Below are positions 7,813-16,652 of a stretch of DNA of 64,000 bases, piece after piece. How positions within the stretch are numbered: position 1 is the stretch's first letter; each line of letters begins with the position of its first letter. The DNA comes from Clostridium sp. 1001271st1 H5 (GTDB lineage: Bacteria; Bacillota; Clostridia; Lachnospirales; Lachnospiraceae). Location: contig NZ_SPHO01000022.1 in the NCBI RefSeq assembly GCF_005845215.1, positions 23,608 to 87,607 of the forward strand, written 5' to 3'. Both the position numbers and the translations under genes were made by a program. Under the pieces are notes generated by a model that was not told the origin of the DNA, did not search any database, and saw only the letters and a program-made list of their open reading frames with translations.

Positions 7813-8364
7813 CTATTTCACAGCCGCCCTTGCTGCCTTCTTACCTCTGCTTGTGTTCCGGCTGTCCTTTGCCGGGCTTTTGCTTTTTGATTTCTTACTC
7901 TTTGACTTCTTTGTGCTCTTTTTAGTAGTCTTTTTCTTTGTGGTCTTCTTTTTCACCTTTATCCCGGCTATATCAGGAGCCCACAGTTCCAATGAAGCTA
8001 TCCGTTTGCTCTCTGATATAACCTTCTTAGAGGTGAGGTTCTTGAAGTATACCTTTGTGATACCACGGACTGCACAGTCTTCATTGACTATTGGAAGAAG
8101 CTTCGGCTTGTCCTGACCATAAGGCTTGAAAAGCCGCTGCATCTCCGTGAGCTGTTCCAATGTGGTAGCAGTCTTTGTGTCCTCAAGCAGTATGTCTATC
8201 ATCACCTTGGCATTTTCATAGCCTACAGGCTGTGACTTCTTGTATCTGCCCTTCTCATCCTGTGCCACATACACGCTTCCGGCTTCCTGAACCTCCACGC
8301 TTGTGACCTGACCTTCAAGATATATACCTCCAAGCTTCACTACCTTTTCCTGCACATACAGCAT
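7813..8364 (-). CDS. Tail/baseplate-associated protein with lysine-serine-rich C-terminus
   Basis: 183 residues, located between the tape measure and hub genes, where Mu has its DNA circularisation/N protein and Firmicute phages a LysM-type XkdP. Residues 1-137 form a compact alpha/beta domain (SVYVAQDEKGRYKKSQPVGY, IDILLEDTKT). The last ~45 residues are almost entirely K, S, T, R and A (KKKTTKKKTTKK and SKKSKSKSPAK), resembling a histone-tail-like DNA- or wall-binding extension. No LysM motif is visible. Function unknown; the basic tail could contact DNA at the tail tip or the teichoic-acid-rich wall. Confidence 0.7.
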   Translation of the reverse strand: MLYVQEKVVKLGGIYLEGQVTSVEVQEAGSVYVAQDEKGRYKKSQPVGYENAKVMIDILLEDTKTATTLEQLTEMQRLFKPYGQDKPKLLPIVNEDCAVRGITKVYFKNLTSKKVISESKRIASLELWAPDIAGIKVKKKTTKKKTTKKSTKKSKSKKSKSKSPAKDSRNTSRGKKAARAAVK

Positions 8365-8377
8365 ACCGCCTCACCTC

Positions 8378-11300
8378 CTATGTTGTTGCCGGAGTAGGGC
8401 TGTCTGTCCGGTTCTGTGCATCCTTCAGCTCATCTATCAGCTTGTAGAGCAGAGGCAAGTCCTTAATCTTGCTTATATCTACAGTGAAGCTAATCTGATG
8501 GATGGTGGTGCCGCCTTCTTTGCCCCATCTCTCTGATGTGTATGTCTCTTTTGTGGTTGTTGTCTTGCTTTCCTTTTCCTTTCGTACTGATGCAGCCTTT
8601 GAGGTCAAAGCACTTGTGATGTTTGCCCCGGTCTGCTGTACTGTATCACCGCTTTCTTCGTTCTCTCCTTTGACTACGCCTTTGACAATCTCTGTCATCT
8701 GCTTCCACAGTTTGGATAATGGAAGCACCGCTTCAGCTCCGGCTTCTCCTCCTCCCAAGAGGTTCCCTCCCATTGCTCCAAAGATGGTTGCTCCGTTCAG
8801 GATACCGCCTTCCTTGTACCATTGGATGGAGAAGGATGGCAATGAACCTTTTCCGCCGATACCATAAGGTGCCTGTCCACCATTTACACTAATATGTGGC
8901 AGCTTCAAGTCCGGAAGCTTCCATGAGAAATTGAAAACTCCTTTGATTTTCTCAATCGTACTGGACACTACAGACCTTGCCGCTTCAAGTTTTGATGAGA
9001 AGGCTGACTTGATACTGTCAAGAACTGAAGAGACCGTATCCTTTGCCGCCTGTATCTTATTGCTTATAGTAGAGCGTATACTCTCAAGCTTCCCACCTGT
9101 CAGATTGTTTATCACGGAGTATGCTGTACTGAAGGTACCCTGTACTCCTGTCATTGTTGCTGCTACAATTCCCTTTATGCCTCCGCCGCTTGACTGATAT
9201 GCAGCCTGCATATTGGAGAGCTGTGTGCTTGCATAGTTCTTAGCTGCTAACATTCCGGATGATACTGCATTTGCCACACCGGACATCTTCTCACTGAATT
9301 GGTTCTTGATGTTTGTGAGCTTTCCGCCCGTCAGGTTGTCAATGAATGTGAAGCCTGCTGTGTAGTATCCCTTCACGCCTTCTACAGCCGCCGCTGCTAC
9401 GCCCTTGATGCCGCCGCCATGTTCTTCATAGGCTGCCTTCATATTGCCAAGCTTTTCCTTCACGGTGTCGGATGCAGCTCCTAAGATATTTCCAAAGAAG
9501 CCCTTCACCGCTTCAAGCCCGTTTTTGATGGTGTCCTTCATCTTCGTTATGGTCTCGGTTGCATCTATGCCGATTGCCGACAATGCACCACCAACCACAT
9601 CCAAAAATCCGGATGCAAACCCACCAAGGAATGAGAGGATGGCATCAAAGCAGTTGAAAAAGAAGTCCTTCAGGTCTCCGACTGCTGCGGATGCAAAGCC
9701 AAGAGCTCCCGAAAAATCGCCCTTGAATAGTGAGACAATCATGTTCACCACATTGGTAACAAAGCTCACCAAACTTGAGAGGGCATTGGTCAACGGGGTC
9801 AGTGCGGATATAATTCCCTGAATACAACCAACGAAATGACCAAGTGCTACCGTCAGGACTGCACCTAAGACAGCACCTAGTACCTCAAGGATTGGCTGCA
9901 CCGCCTGATACAGTTCCATGAACTTCTGACCTAGATTTTGTAGGGCAGGCTTCAATGTCTGCCATGCCTGCATGAAGGATGATTTCACCTGTTCAAATAG
10001 TCCAATCCAAAAGCCACGGAAGGCTTCTGACTTATTCCATAGGACTACAAAGGCGGCTACTAGAGCCACTATTCCGGCTATCACCCACGTTATAGGGGAA
10101 GCAAGGAAGGCTGTATTCATTCCCAAGGTTGCGGTCTTCACAAGTCCTATAGCGTTCTTTGCTGACAGGAAAAGCTTTCCAAGGCTTCCTATCACACCCA
10201 TCACGCTTCCTGCTATCACAAGGAACACTCCAAGCTTCAGGGCTATGTTCATAATGCTCTGAACCGTTTCCTGATTGTTGCTTATCCACTTGGAACCCTT
10301 CTGTATCAGTCCGCTCACTTTGTCCATGGTATTGTTGACTGCCGGAAGTAGTCCATTTCCAAGTTCCTCCACATTGTTGTGTATCTGTTGCTTCAGCACT
10401 TGGAACTTCTGCTCCGGTGTGTTGTTGATGGCTTCCGCCATCTCCTCCGTCACAGATATTCCGTTTTTCATGCTTCCCTGCAAGTCCTGTATTCCACTGT
10501 CAAGGGTCTCAACATTGTTGTATAAAAGGTCTATAAGGGCAACCGCCTCATCCGTTCCAAAGGCTTCCTTCAGTTCCCTCTTCTCTACTGCATCAATGGT
10601 CTCCCCATATTTACTCTTCAGCTCTGTCAGGATGTCCGGCATTGATAGTAGCTGATTGTTGGTATCAAGGAAGGTCAGTCCCAACTTCTCTCCGGCACTG
10701 GATGCCTGATTGAGGAAGGACTTATACTTTGTTGCTGCTTCAGAACCGGACATTGTAGTCTGAAGCTGTCCCATTATGGCAAGCTGTTCTTCAAGTGGGA
10801 CATTGGCATTTGTAGCTGTGGCTCCTAGTGCTGATATCGCACTTGCCATCTCGGAGCCGGATGTCTTGTAGTTCTTAACTGCTGTTGCAATTCCGGCGGA
10901 GAACATCTCACCAAACTCAAGGTCAGACATATCATCATAAAAACCTTTATAGATACCGTAACCTGTGGCAAATAGTGAGCCCATCTCTTCCGTTGTTGAT
11001 TTTGTGGCTTTACCCGTCAGGGCTGCCAGTTGTGTGAACTGTGCCACGCCTTCATCCGTCAAGGATGCTATACCTGATTTAATATCATAGGATGCCGTTA
11101 TGAAGTCCGCTTTGCTTGTTCCTGCCCATGTGTTGGAGAAGCTCTTTGCCGCATCCTCCACCGCCTTCAGGTCTTTCACTCCCAAAGAGGAAAGCTCTCC
11201 AAGTGCGTTCTGTGTATCAAAGGTGGCTGTGACTGTTTTCATGGCAAGCCCGGTGATGGTTCCACCTATTCCTGCCATTGCTACCCCTGCCTTCTGCATG

Positions 11301-11428
11301 GTTCCAAAGGCAGAATTGAGCTTGTCTACACTACCGGATACGCTGCTCTGCACACTGTTCATCTGACCGGAAAGATTATCCACCAAGTTCAGGATGACAG
11401 ACAATTTGTATACTGACTCCATACCCAT
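8378..11428 (-). CDS. Tail tape measure protein (TP901 family)
   Basis: 1016-residue protein, the longest in the prophage, as expected for the tape measure that sets tail length. The N-terminal part (LGELSSLGVKDLKAVEDAAK, TMSGSEAATKYKSFLNQAS) matches the phage tail tape measure TP901 domain. Hydrophobic segments (VFLVIAGSVMGVIGSLGKLF, WVIAGIVALVAAFVVLW and VLGAVLGAVLTVALGHFVG) follow in the middle, then repeats of GGGIKGV(A)A...TxVQG/GVKGYY and alternating coiled-coil stretches. ATG at 11428 has GGGAGG upstream. Tail length for 1016 residues would be about 150 nm by the usual 1.5 angstrom per residue rule; this is an estimate. Confidence 0.93.
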   Translation of the reverse strand: MGMESVYKLSVILNLVDNLSGQMNSVQSSVSGSVDKLNSAFGTMQKAGVAMAGIGGTITGLAMKTVTATFDTQNALGELSSLGVKDLKAVEDAAKSFSNTWAGTSKADFITASYDIKSGIASLTDEGVAQFTQLAALTGKATKSTTEEMGSLFATGYGIYKGFYDDMSDLEFGEMFSAGIATAVKNYKTSGSEMASAISALGATATNANVPLEEQLAIMGQLQTTMSGSEAATKYKSFLNQASSAGEKLGLTFLDTNNQLLSMPDILTELKSKYGETIDAVEKRELKEAFGTDEAVALIDLLYNNVETLDSGIQDLQGSMKNGISVTEEMAEAINNTPEQKFQVLKQQIHNNVEELGNGLLPAVNNTMDKVSGLIQKGSKWISNNQETVQSIMNIALKLGVFLVIAGSVMGVIGSLGKLFLSAKNAIGLVKTATLGMNTAFLASPITWVIAGIVALVAAFVVLWNKSEAFRGFWIGLFEQVKSSFMQAWQTLKPALQNLGQKFMELYQAVQPILEVLGAVLGAVLTVALGHFVGCIQGIISALTPLTNALSSLVSFVTNVVNMIVSLFKGDFSGALGFASAAVGDLKDFFFNCFDAILSFLGGFASGFLDVVGGALSAIGIDATETITKMKDTIKNGLEAVKGFFGNILGAASDTVKEKLGNMKAAYEEHGGGIKGVAAAAVEGVKGYYTAGFTFIDNLTGGKLTNIKNQFSEKMSGVANAVSSGMLAAKNYASTQLSNMQAAYQSSGGGIKGIVAATMTGVQGTFSTAYSVINNLTGGKLESIRSTISNKIQAAKDTVSSVLDSIKSAFSSKLEAARSVVSSTIEKIKGVFNFSWKLPDLKLPHISVNGGQAPYGIGGKGSLPSFSIQWYKEGGILNGATIFGAMGGNLLGGGEAGAEAVLPLSKLWKQMTEIVKGVVKGENEESGDTVQQTGANITSALTSKAASVRKEKESKTTTTKETYTSERWGKEGGTTIHQISFTVDISKIKDLPLLYKLIDELKDAQNRTDSPTPATT

Positions 11429-11443
11429 GCAACCACCTCCCTG

Positions 11444-11533
11444 TTGCTTTTTACTTAAAATGTGATATACTATTCCTTACAAGACCATAGAGGTGTATCA
11501 AGTCCCACAGTTTCCGGCTGTGGGGCTTTTTTA
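11444..11533 (+). ncRNA. Candidate ~55-nt small RNA with promoter and terminator between tail genes
   Basis: On the plus strand, against the late operon, there is TTGCTT (11444-11449), a 16-base spacer, TATACT (11466-11471), then a hairpin CCCACAG/CTGTGGG (504-510 and 518-524 of the 11 kb block) followed by CTTTTTT. This is promoter plus intrinsic terminator with no gene in between. The transcript would be about 55 nt and starts near 11478. On the minus strand the same hairpin directly follows the stop of the chaperone extension and could also act as a transcript-end structure. No expression data are available. Confidence 0.45.
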
Positions 11534-11761
11534 TTCGTCATTACTAAAATTGTCTGCTATTCCTTTTGCTACGCCTGTCTCAATATCTTCAATTCTCATC
11601 TCTCTTGCACAGTCCGCTTGACCATACAGCTCAAAGAACTCCTCAAAGGTCAGGTCTTCAAAGCTTTCTGGAAGCAGTTCCTTGGGAAGATAGGTATATA
11701 TGACCATCTTCCCATAGCTCACAAAGCTGCTCTTGAACCGCTCCTTGGCATCCTCTACAGC
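11531..11761 (-). CDS. Tail assembly chaperone extension, read after a -1 frameshift
   Basis: The open frame from 11761 to the stop at 11531 has no good start of its own (only an internal GTG at 11722). It is in the -1 frame relative to the chaperone gene and follows the slippery site A AAA AAG directly. Shifting there would add about 76 residues (KAVEDAKERFKSSF...) to the 130 residues read before the slip. This is the standard G/GT arrangement of tail chaperones, in which the long form recruits the tape measure and the short form coats it. Confidence 0.82.
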   Translation of the reverse strand, partial: AVEDAKERFKSSFVSYGKMVIYTYLPKELLPESFEDLTFEEFFELYGQADCAREMRIEDIETGVAKGIADNFSNDE

Positions 11762-12150
11762 TTTTTTACTGATGTAGTGTCTGCCAGTCCAAGCATACGG
11801 AGAAGCTTATCTGCAAGGCTGATAGTGATTGCCGGATACTCTTCCACTGTTTCCTTGAGCATGTCTCTCTGCTCATCAATGATGTTGTCAAAAGCAAAGC
11901 TCTTAGATGCCTTTGTCACAGAGTTGGACATGGTCTTCACATATCTGTCATAGGATGCTGCCTTCGGCTTCTTGAAGAGGAATGTGAACTCATCCTCTGT
12001 CTCATCATCCACCTGTACCGTTGTTACTACCGTGTAGACCTTCTCATCTGAAGCTGCATATTTCTTCTTCAGGCTCTCCACATCTGTCCTCTTCTCTGCA
12101 TCAGCAGCCTTTCCTGCATTGAGGAGCTGCTCTTCTCTTGTATCATTCAT
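11755..12150 (-). CDS. Tail assembly chaperone (short form)
   Basis: 131-residue acidic protein directly before the tape measure. The VTTVQVDDETEDEFTFLFKKPKAASYDRYVKTM core matches Firmicute tail assembly chaperones (XkdN/gpG-like) that hold the tape measure unfolded while the tail polymerises. The gene ends three codons after the slippery sequence AAAAAAG (S-V-K-K-L-stop), so most ribosomes make this short form and some shift to the longer product. Upstream is the tail tube gene, as in other contractile-tail phages. Confidence 0.85.
   Translation of the reverse strand: MNDTREEQLLNAGKAADAEKRTDVESLKKKYAASDEKVYTVVTTVQVDDETEDEFTFLFKKPKAASYDRYVKTMSNSVTKASKSFAFDNIIDEQRDMLKETVEEYPAITISLADKLLRMLGLADTTSVKKL
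11761..11767 (-). promoter_or_regulatory. Programmed -1 ribosomal frameshift site A AAA AAG
   Basis: The heptamer is in the correct phase for the X XXY YYZ rule (GTA AAA AAG CTG TAG), two codons before the zero-frame stop. The downstream frame is open to 11531. The frame offset (12150 vs 11722 modulo 3) corresponds to exactly one base back. No separate strong stimulator was modelled. Confidence 0.85.
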
Positions 12151-12189
12151 GGTTTATACCTCCGTTTTTGTCATTTATTTTGTTATTAG

Positions 12190-12636
12190 TTACGCATCAA
12201 GACCATTGATTTTGATGCCGCCCATGGCGATACCATCAAGGTCTACCTTCATGGACTTATCTCCCTGTGCCGCCTTGAAGCTACGCTTCGACAGCACAAT
12301 GTTGGTCAGTACATCCGTACAGGTTGCAGCTCCTTCGTCTGCATAGTTCACTACAATCTTCGGGATAACATACTTGTAGAAGTTCTTATATCCCTTGGAC
12401 TGGATGACCCTGCACATCTCATTGAAGTCCTCACGGAGCAAGGAAAGCTTGACGGAGTTTTTCTGATTTCCGGTACCATAACCTCTAATCTTTCCGCCCC
12501 TGCCATAGATAGGCTCACTCTCCTGCTCATCGTCATAGGAGATTTCCATGGGTTCCATGTTTTCCATGCCGGAAGCTGTGATTGTCACGCTTGACCAGTC
12601 ATAGACTTTTCCGTTGATTAACTGCTTATTTGCCAT
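12190..12636 (-). CDS. Tail tube protein
   Basis: 148-residue protein placed right after the sheath gene. The segments NGKVYDWSSVTITASGMENMEPMEISYDDE-like opening, GRGGKIRGYGTGNQKNSVKLSL and the C-terminal D/G pattern are those of Firmicute tail tube (XkdM/gpM-like) proteins. It forms the inner tube through which DNA passes. Length and location fit the family. The opening motif was read only by eye, so the exact family is moderate confidence. Confidence 0.85.
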   Translation of the reverse strand: MANKQLINGKVYDWSSVTITASGMENMEPMEISYDDEQESEPIYGRGGKIRGYGTGNQKNSVKLSLLREDFNEMCRVIQSKGYKNFYKYVIPKIVVNYADEGAATCTDVLTNIVLSKRSFKAAQGDKSMKVDLDGIAMGGIKINGLDA

Positions 12637-12653
12637 CTGTATCTACCTCCTTC

Positions 12654-14072
12654 CTAAGATGCTGCATAAGGGTTCTCTACTGCAAAGGTGAGGTTCATCT
12701 CCCTCACATGTCCCATAGGTACATAAGTGATATTGATGTCAAGCTTCTCATCCACAAGGATGTTGAGGTTCTCCGTGTCAATGGTCACGCTTCCGGAGCT
12801 GATGACTTTATCACGGACTGCATCTTCCACAGGTGTATTGAGCTGCTCCTGAATGTTTGTGATGCTTGTCTCAATATCTCCGGGGTCAACCTCCACCTGA
12901 AGCTCATCAAGTGCCTTTGCCCTGACAGCCTTGACAAGTCTGTTCGACACCCTGACATCTTCAGCATAGGAGTAGTCACTACCTTCAGGTGACATCATAT
13001 TTGCAGAGGTCACATAGTAGTCTTCCTTGCCAATGTACTGCCTGATGGTCACATACTTTGCCTTGTCCAAGGTCTCAATATAGTCCTCAATTCCTTCAGG
13101 AAGGAGCTTGAGAAGCTTTGCTTCAGAGATAGGGAAGCTCTTCACCTCTCCAATGCTCTGTGACTCTTTGGCTCTTCCATAGAGTCCGGTCACAATTCCT
13201 GCATTGTTGATGTCCTGAACCCTTCCATCCATTCTCTGATAACGGGAATTGCTACATACAACCTGCATGTAGATATTGTTGATGCCCTTCCGTTCCTCAA
13301 GCATTGCGTTCACATAATCCTCAAGGCTCTCATCTGCCTTCTTTCCTCTTGCCTCACAGACAAAGAACAGAGGTCTCTTGTACTTAGTCAGGAAGTCATT
13401 GGCAATCGTACACAGAGAAGCCCACAAAGCCTTGGATGATACTCCAACGATATGAACAAACTCAAACATAAGAGGGCTGTTGATGAGGCTCTCAACCGCA
13501 CTGATTACTGACTCATTGCTCATAGCCGGTGATGTGGTGGAGAATGTGAAACGGTCTCCCTCCATAAAGCTGTCACCGCCTTCTGCATCCGTGAACTTTG
13601 CAGTCAGTCCGGTAGTTGCCAGTTCTGCCTCTCCGGTGATAGGTATTGTCATTTCCTCTGTGAAGGTATTTCCTCCATCCAATGAGTATCTGAAGCTTCC
13701 CTCATTGCACTCTCCGGCATCCATTACCTCAACCACAATGTCATAGGCATTGTTAGGGCTTCCCTTTACCTCAAAGGTACCGTATCCCTTTTGGTCTTCC
13801 GTGATTTTTCCAATGGTTCCGGCTGTCCCTGCTTTCACCGGGATGCAATAGATTGAGGATGCTCCCCACTCAACCGCATCAATGCAGGCATCAGCAAGAG
13901 GTGTGTTGCCAACCTTCTCCTTGATTTTCTTGGCGTTCATTGTGCCACTAATCAGGATAGGTGACTTGCTTTCCACATTGGAAATGCCGATTTTGATTGA
14001 TGTCCCGGTACCCGTGGAGCTGCTTCTCCCAAGGTTCCCGTCTTCGACTTTTACATTTACATCTCCAAACAT
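12654..14072 (-). CDS. Tail sheath protein (DUF2586/Mu L-like)
   Basis: 472-residue contractile sheath protein. N-terminus (MFGDVNVKVEDGNLGRSS) and the run STGTGTSIKIGISNVESKSP are typical of DUF2586-type sheaths. The C-terminus (VDEKLDINITYVPMGHVREM, NLTFAVENPYA) has the conserved beta-hairpin exchanged between subunits. Sheath plus tube plus baseplate J confirms a myovirus-type tail. The start overlaps the stop of the small gene 14072-14284 by one base. Confidence 0.9.
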   Translation of the reverse strand: MFGDVNVKVEDGNLGRSSSTGTGTSIKIGISNVESKSPILISGTMNAKKIKEKVGNTPLADACIDAVEWGASSIYCIPVKAGTAGTIGKITEDQKGYGTFEVKGSPNNAYDIVVEVMDAGECNEGSFRYSLDGGNTFTEEMTIPITGEAELATTGLTAKFTDAEGGDSFMEGDRFTFSTTSPAMSNESVISAVESLINSPLMFEFVHIVGVSSKALWASLCTIANDFLTKYKRPLFFVCEARGKKADESLEDYVNAMLEERKGINNIYMQVVCSNSRYQRMDGRVQDINNAGIVTGLYGRAKESQSIGEVKSFPISEAKLLKLLPEGIEDYIETLDKAKYVTIRQYIGKEDYYVTSANMMSPEGSDYSYAEDVRVSNRLVKAVRAKALDELQVEVDPGDIETSITNIQEQLNTPVEDAVRDKVISSGSVTIDTENLNILVDEKLDINITYVPMGHVREMNLTFAVENPYAAS

Positions 14073-14284
14073 TATCCCTTTGCCTCCTTGTCTTTCTTAC
14101 TCCCGTCAACCGGGGCTTTCCGGAAGGCTTCACAGGCTTCTTTGAACTCTTTCTCTTCCACCTGTCTTCCACTCTTCCATCCGTTTGCTGCCTTCGTTCC
14201 TTCAAACACCGCATCAGATACACCAAGTTTCTGCTTGAGTTCCTCAATGCTCATTAAGGATGCAGCCTGTTTTGTTTCTGCCAT
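14072..14284 (-). CDS. Small phage protein before the sheath gene (HI1506-like)
   Basis: 70-residue protein. The core LGVSDAVFEGTKAANGWKSG followed by VEEKEFKEACEAFRKAP is a familiar short protein in Mu-like phages of Firmicutes and Haemophilus, usually beside the sheath gene. Its role is unknown. The fixed place suggests tail assembly. The terminal lysines KKDKEAKG are unremarkable. Confidence 0.7.
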   Translation of the reverse strand: MAETKQAASLMSIEELKQKLGVSDAVFEGTKAANGWKSGRQVEEKEFKEACEAFRKAPVDGSKKDKEAKG

Positions 14285-14296
14285 GATTATTCCTCC

Positions 14297-14770
14297 TTAT
14301 CCGACAGAGCCAATGTCCATTGGCTTAATGTCTCTATCTTGATAGATACCGCCTTCAAAAGTGATGTCGAACTGTACCGCTACTTTCGCCTTCAGGATAC
14401 TGTCACCCTCTTCTACCCAGTCCGCTTCACCTACCACGATATTCACCCAGTTACCATCCACATCAATTCCCTTCTTCAGGTTTCGGAGAAAGTTCTCAAG
14501 GATTTCCTCCACCTTCTCCTCTGATGTGTCCGCTATCACTATATGGAGTGATGTGCTCCTGTCCCACAGCTTCACTCTACGCTTCCGCTGCCCCTCTTGG
14601 TCTATGTATGTTTTTTTTGAGCCGGAGCGTGCGAATGTCTCACCGTTTCGCAATACTGCACCAACGTGGACTTCGTTTCCTGCCTTCAGCTTTTTCATAT
14701 TGGTGTAGACCTGACTCTTGATGCCGGAGCTCTTCAGCGTTTCTATTAAGTAGTTCCTTTCCTTTACCAT
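14297..14770 (-). CDS. Tail terminator-like protein (Mu gp37-type position)
   Basis: 157 residues, immediately after the G-like gene and before the sheath. The pattern HVGAVLRNGETFARSGSKKTY and INIVVGEADWVEEGDSILKAK-like (actual NIVVGEADW) shows a mixed alpha/beta fold with a C-terminal FEGGIYQDRDI segment. In Mu this slot is gp37 (DUF1834), which caps the tail. The family call is by position plus general fold. Confidence 0.65.
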   Translation of the reverse strand: MVKERNYLIETLKSSGIKSQVYTNMKKLKAGNEVHVGAVLRNGETFARSGSKKTYIDQEGQRKRRVKLWDRSTSLHIVIADTSEEKVEEILENFLRNLKKGIDVDGNWVNIVVGEADWVEEGDSILKAKVAVQFDITFEGGIYQDRDIKPMDIGSVG

Positions 14771-14773
14771 GTC

Positions 14774-15262
14774 CTACTCCTCAAAAATTTCCTCCAAGGT
14801 GTCCTTGATGTCCTGCTCATCCTCTTCACTGATACCCAAGAACGGTCTTGGTGGTATGCTTACTTTGACAGAGGCTACTCTCTTCCATTGTCCACCAATC
14901 TTGAATGTGAGGTACTTTTTATTCTTTGCTCTTATTGTCCGCTCATCACCAAATTGGTGTGTGGCAGCCCTGATGTCATTGGTACCTACTGCAAGTCCAC
15001 TGTCACTCACTTCTGACCGGATGCTTGTTTTGAGCTGTGTGGTCTTGGTGAGCGTCTTGCCGCCTTCCTCCTGTGCCCGGATGGATGGCTTCCAACTTGT
15101 ACCTTCCGGAGTCTTCTCCTCCGTGAAGCGTTCCACTGTGGAAGTCCTCAATCCTTCCGCTATGGAGTTCAGAACCCCACGGGTCTCAAGGTGGCTCAAT
15201 CGGTTCAGGCGTTGGAGCAGCTCATCAGTATCTCCGGACATCTCTGCCCTGATTGACGACAT
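14774..15262 (-). CDS. Virion morphogenesis protein (Mu gpG-like)
   Basis: 162 residues. DELLQRLNRLSHLETRGVLN at the N-terminus, GTSWKPSIRAQEEGGKTLTK, and the C-terminal VKVSIPPRPFLGISEEDEQD are the recurring motifs of phage virion morphogenesis proteins (gpG/gpS family) that complete tails and join heads to tails. Between the capsid-side DUF1320 gene and tail genes, as in Mu relatives. Confidence 0.88.
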   Translation of the reverse strand: MSSIRAEMSGDTDELLQRLNRLSHLETRGVLNSIAEGLRTSTVERFTEEKTPEGTSWKPSIRAQEEGGKTLTKTTQLKTSIRSEVSDSGLAVGTNDIRAATHQFGDERTIRAKNKKYLTFKIGGQWKRVASVKVSIPPRPFLGISEEDEQDIKDTLEEIFEE

Positions 15263-15266
15263 CCCA

Positions 15267-15728
15267 TCACCATCCTCTCATACTGTCCCTTGAGAACACC
15301 CTGCCTGAAGACTTCATCTTGAAGCCATTGGCTGCTTCGCTGCTTCCTCCTTTTTCCTCAACGCCTATGCTTATGATGCCCTTTGCCACATCAAGCAGAA
15401 ACTTGATGGCTGCGTTGTATCGGTTCAGGAAGGTCTTCTCCCGGTCACTCTCATCTATACCTGTCCTTGATACAAGGTTGTATACAGATATGTCTTTTGC
15501 AAATTTGTTGATGACCTGTGGTGTCTTAGTGAAGGGAACTCTGTACCGTTTGGCAAGGTACCCGTCAATCTCGGCACAAGCATCAGATATAGCAGACTCA
15601 CATAGTGTTGCAATCTTAGCTTCACGCTCCTGCTCATCTTCTATGTACTCATCTCCAATGATGACATTCTTCATATCATCCTTTATCATTTCAAGAACCT
15701 CTCCAACAGTACAGTACATTCCAATCAC
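15267..15728 (-). CDS. DUF1320 head-tail connector protein (Mu gp36-like)
   Basis: 153-residue protein. The signature is AEIDGYLAKRYRVPFTKTPQ, followed by NRYNAAIKFLLDVAKGIISIG, both characteristic of DUF1320. In Mu relatives the gene follows the capsid gene; the protein is thought to be a head completion or adaptor protein. Start ATG at 15728 follows a usable ribosome site. Confidence 0.88.
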   Translation of the reverse strand: MIGMYCTVGEVLEMIKDDMKNVIIGDEYIEDEQEREAKIATLCESAISDACAEIDGYLAKRYRVPFTKTPQVINKFAKDISVYNLVSRTGIDESDREKTFLNRYNAAIKFLLDVAKGIISIGVEEKGGSSEAANGFKMKSSGRVFSRDSMRGW

Positions 15729-15735
15729 CTACTTC

Positions 15736-16638
15736 TTATCCCTGTGCCTGTGCTTCTACTTCTCCGGTAGAGCCATACGCCATCTGCCAAAAACCATATC
15801 CTGCATTGCTTCTTCCATCAGCTCCATACAGGTACTCATCCAACATGAAGACATTCTCATCAGTGTCTCTTGTTAAGGATGTGAACTTGATTTTCTTTCT
15901 AAGCTGATAGATGAAAGGCTTCAGGAAGCGGTTGGTGCAAAGAAGGAACCAATACTCCGGATGCTCTGCAAGGGCAGGCTCTACATGAAGCTTTGCTGTT
16001 CCCTTCAGCACGTTTGTGGTACCGTCAATCTGGTCTGCTTCCAAGATGAGCCTTGCTGTCTCCTCCAATGCCGGAGGTACAACCAAAAGGTCAGGCACAA
16101 GCTTCAGGCTCTTGCCCTTATCTCCCTTGATGCTCATAATGGAGCTTCTTCCTTCCATGTAGGACTCCCTTGACAGCTTCTTATTGCTTCTGTTGCTGTA
16201 GGTCGCATCACCTACCTTGTGGGCTGTATTAAAGAATGAAAGCCCGTCATAGCACTTCTCATTGAAGCCGCTCATCATAGCACCAAAGACAAGCTCATCC
16301 GGCTGCAATGCAGCAGCTTCTCCCATGTTGGAGAAGAGAGGAGTATACACTCCATACTTGTCATCCTCAATGTCATCTCTCGGTACACCAATGGTCATCT
16401 CAAACTTTTTGTTCTTGATGAGGTAGTCATAAGCAGCAAGAGCCTGTACTTCTCTCTCACCAATCCACTCTCTCATGCCCGGCATCTGACCAAGCCACTT
16501 GTAATCCTGCTCTCCTGTGGTGCTCGGTACCACAGTTGCAACCTTCTGATAATTGGACTGTGTGGTATCAAAGCTCTTGTTGAAAGCTGTTGAGTATCCC
16601 ACTGTAAGTCCGTGTAAATTTGCCTGATTAACAATCAT
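15736..16638 (-). CDS. Major capsid protein (Mu T-like)
   Basis: 300 residues, the usual length of the Mu T-family head protein. Visible features are GLTVGYSTAFNKSFDTTQSN, WIGEREVQALAAYDYLIKNK and FEMTIGVPRDDIEDDKYGVY, then the C-terminal KKIKFTSLTRDTDENVFMLD and GYGFWQMAYGSTG. The product forms the icosahedral shell. It follows a decoration-like gene and the protease/scaffold gene in the normal Mu order. Confidence 0.95.
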   Translation of the reverse strand: MIVNQANLHGLTVGYSTAFNKSFDTTQSNYQKVATVVPSTTGEQDYKWLGQMPGMREWIGEREVQALAAYDYLIKNKKFEMTIGVPRDDIEDDKYGVYTPLFSNMGEAAALQPDELVFGAMMSGFNEKCYDGLSFFNTAHKVGDATYSNRSNKKLSRESYMEGRSSIMSIKGDKGKSLKLVPDLLVVPPALEETARLILEADQIDGTTNVLKGTAKLHVEPALAEHPEYWFLLCTNRFLKPFIYQLRKKIKFTSLTRDTDENVFMLDEYLYGADGRSNAGYGFWQMAYGSTGEVEAQAQG

Positions 16639-16652
16639 GTTTCATGTCCTCC

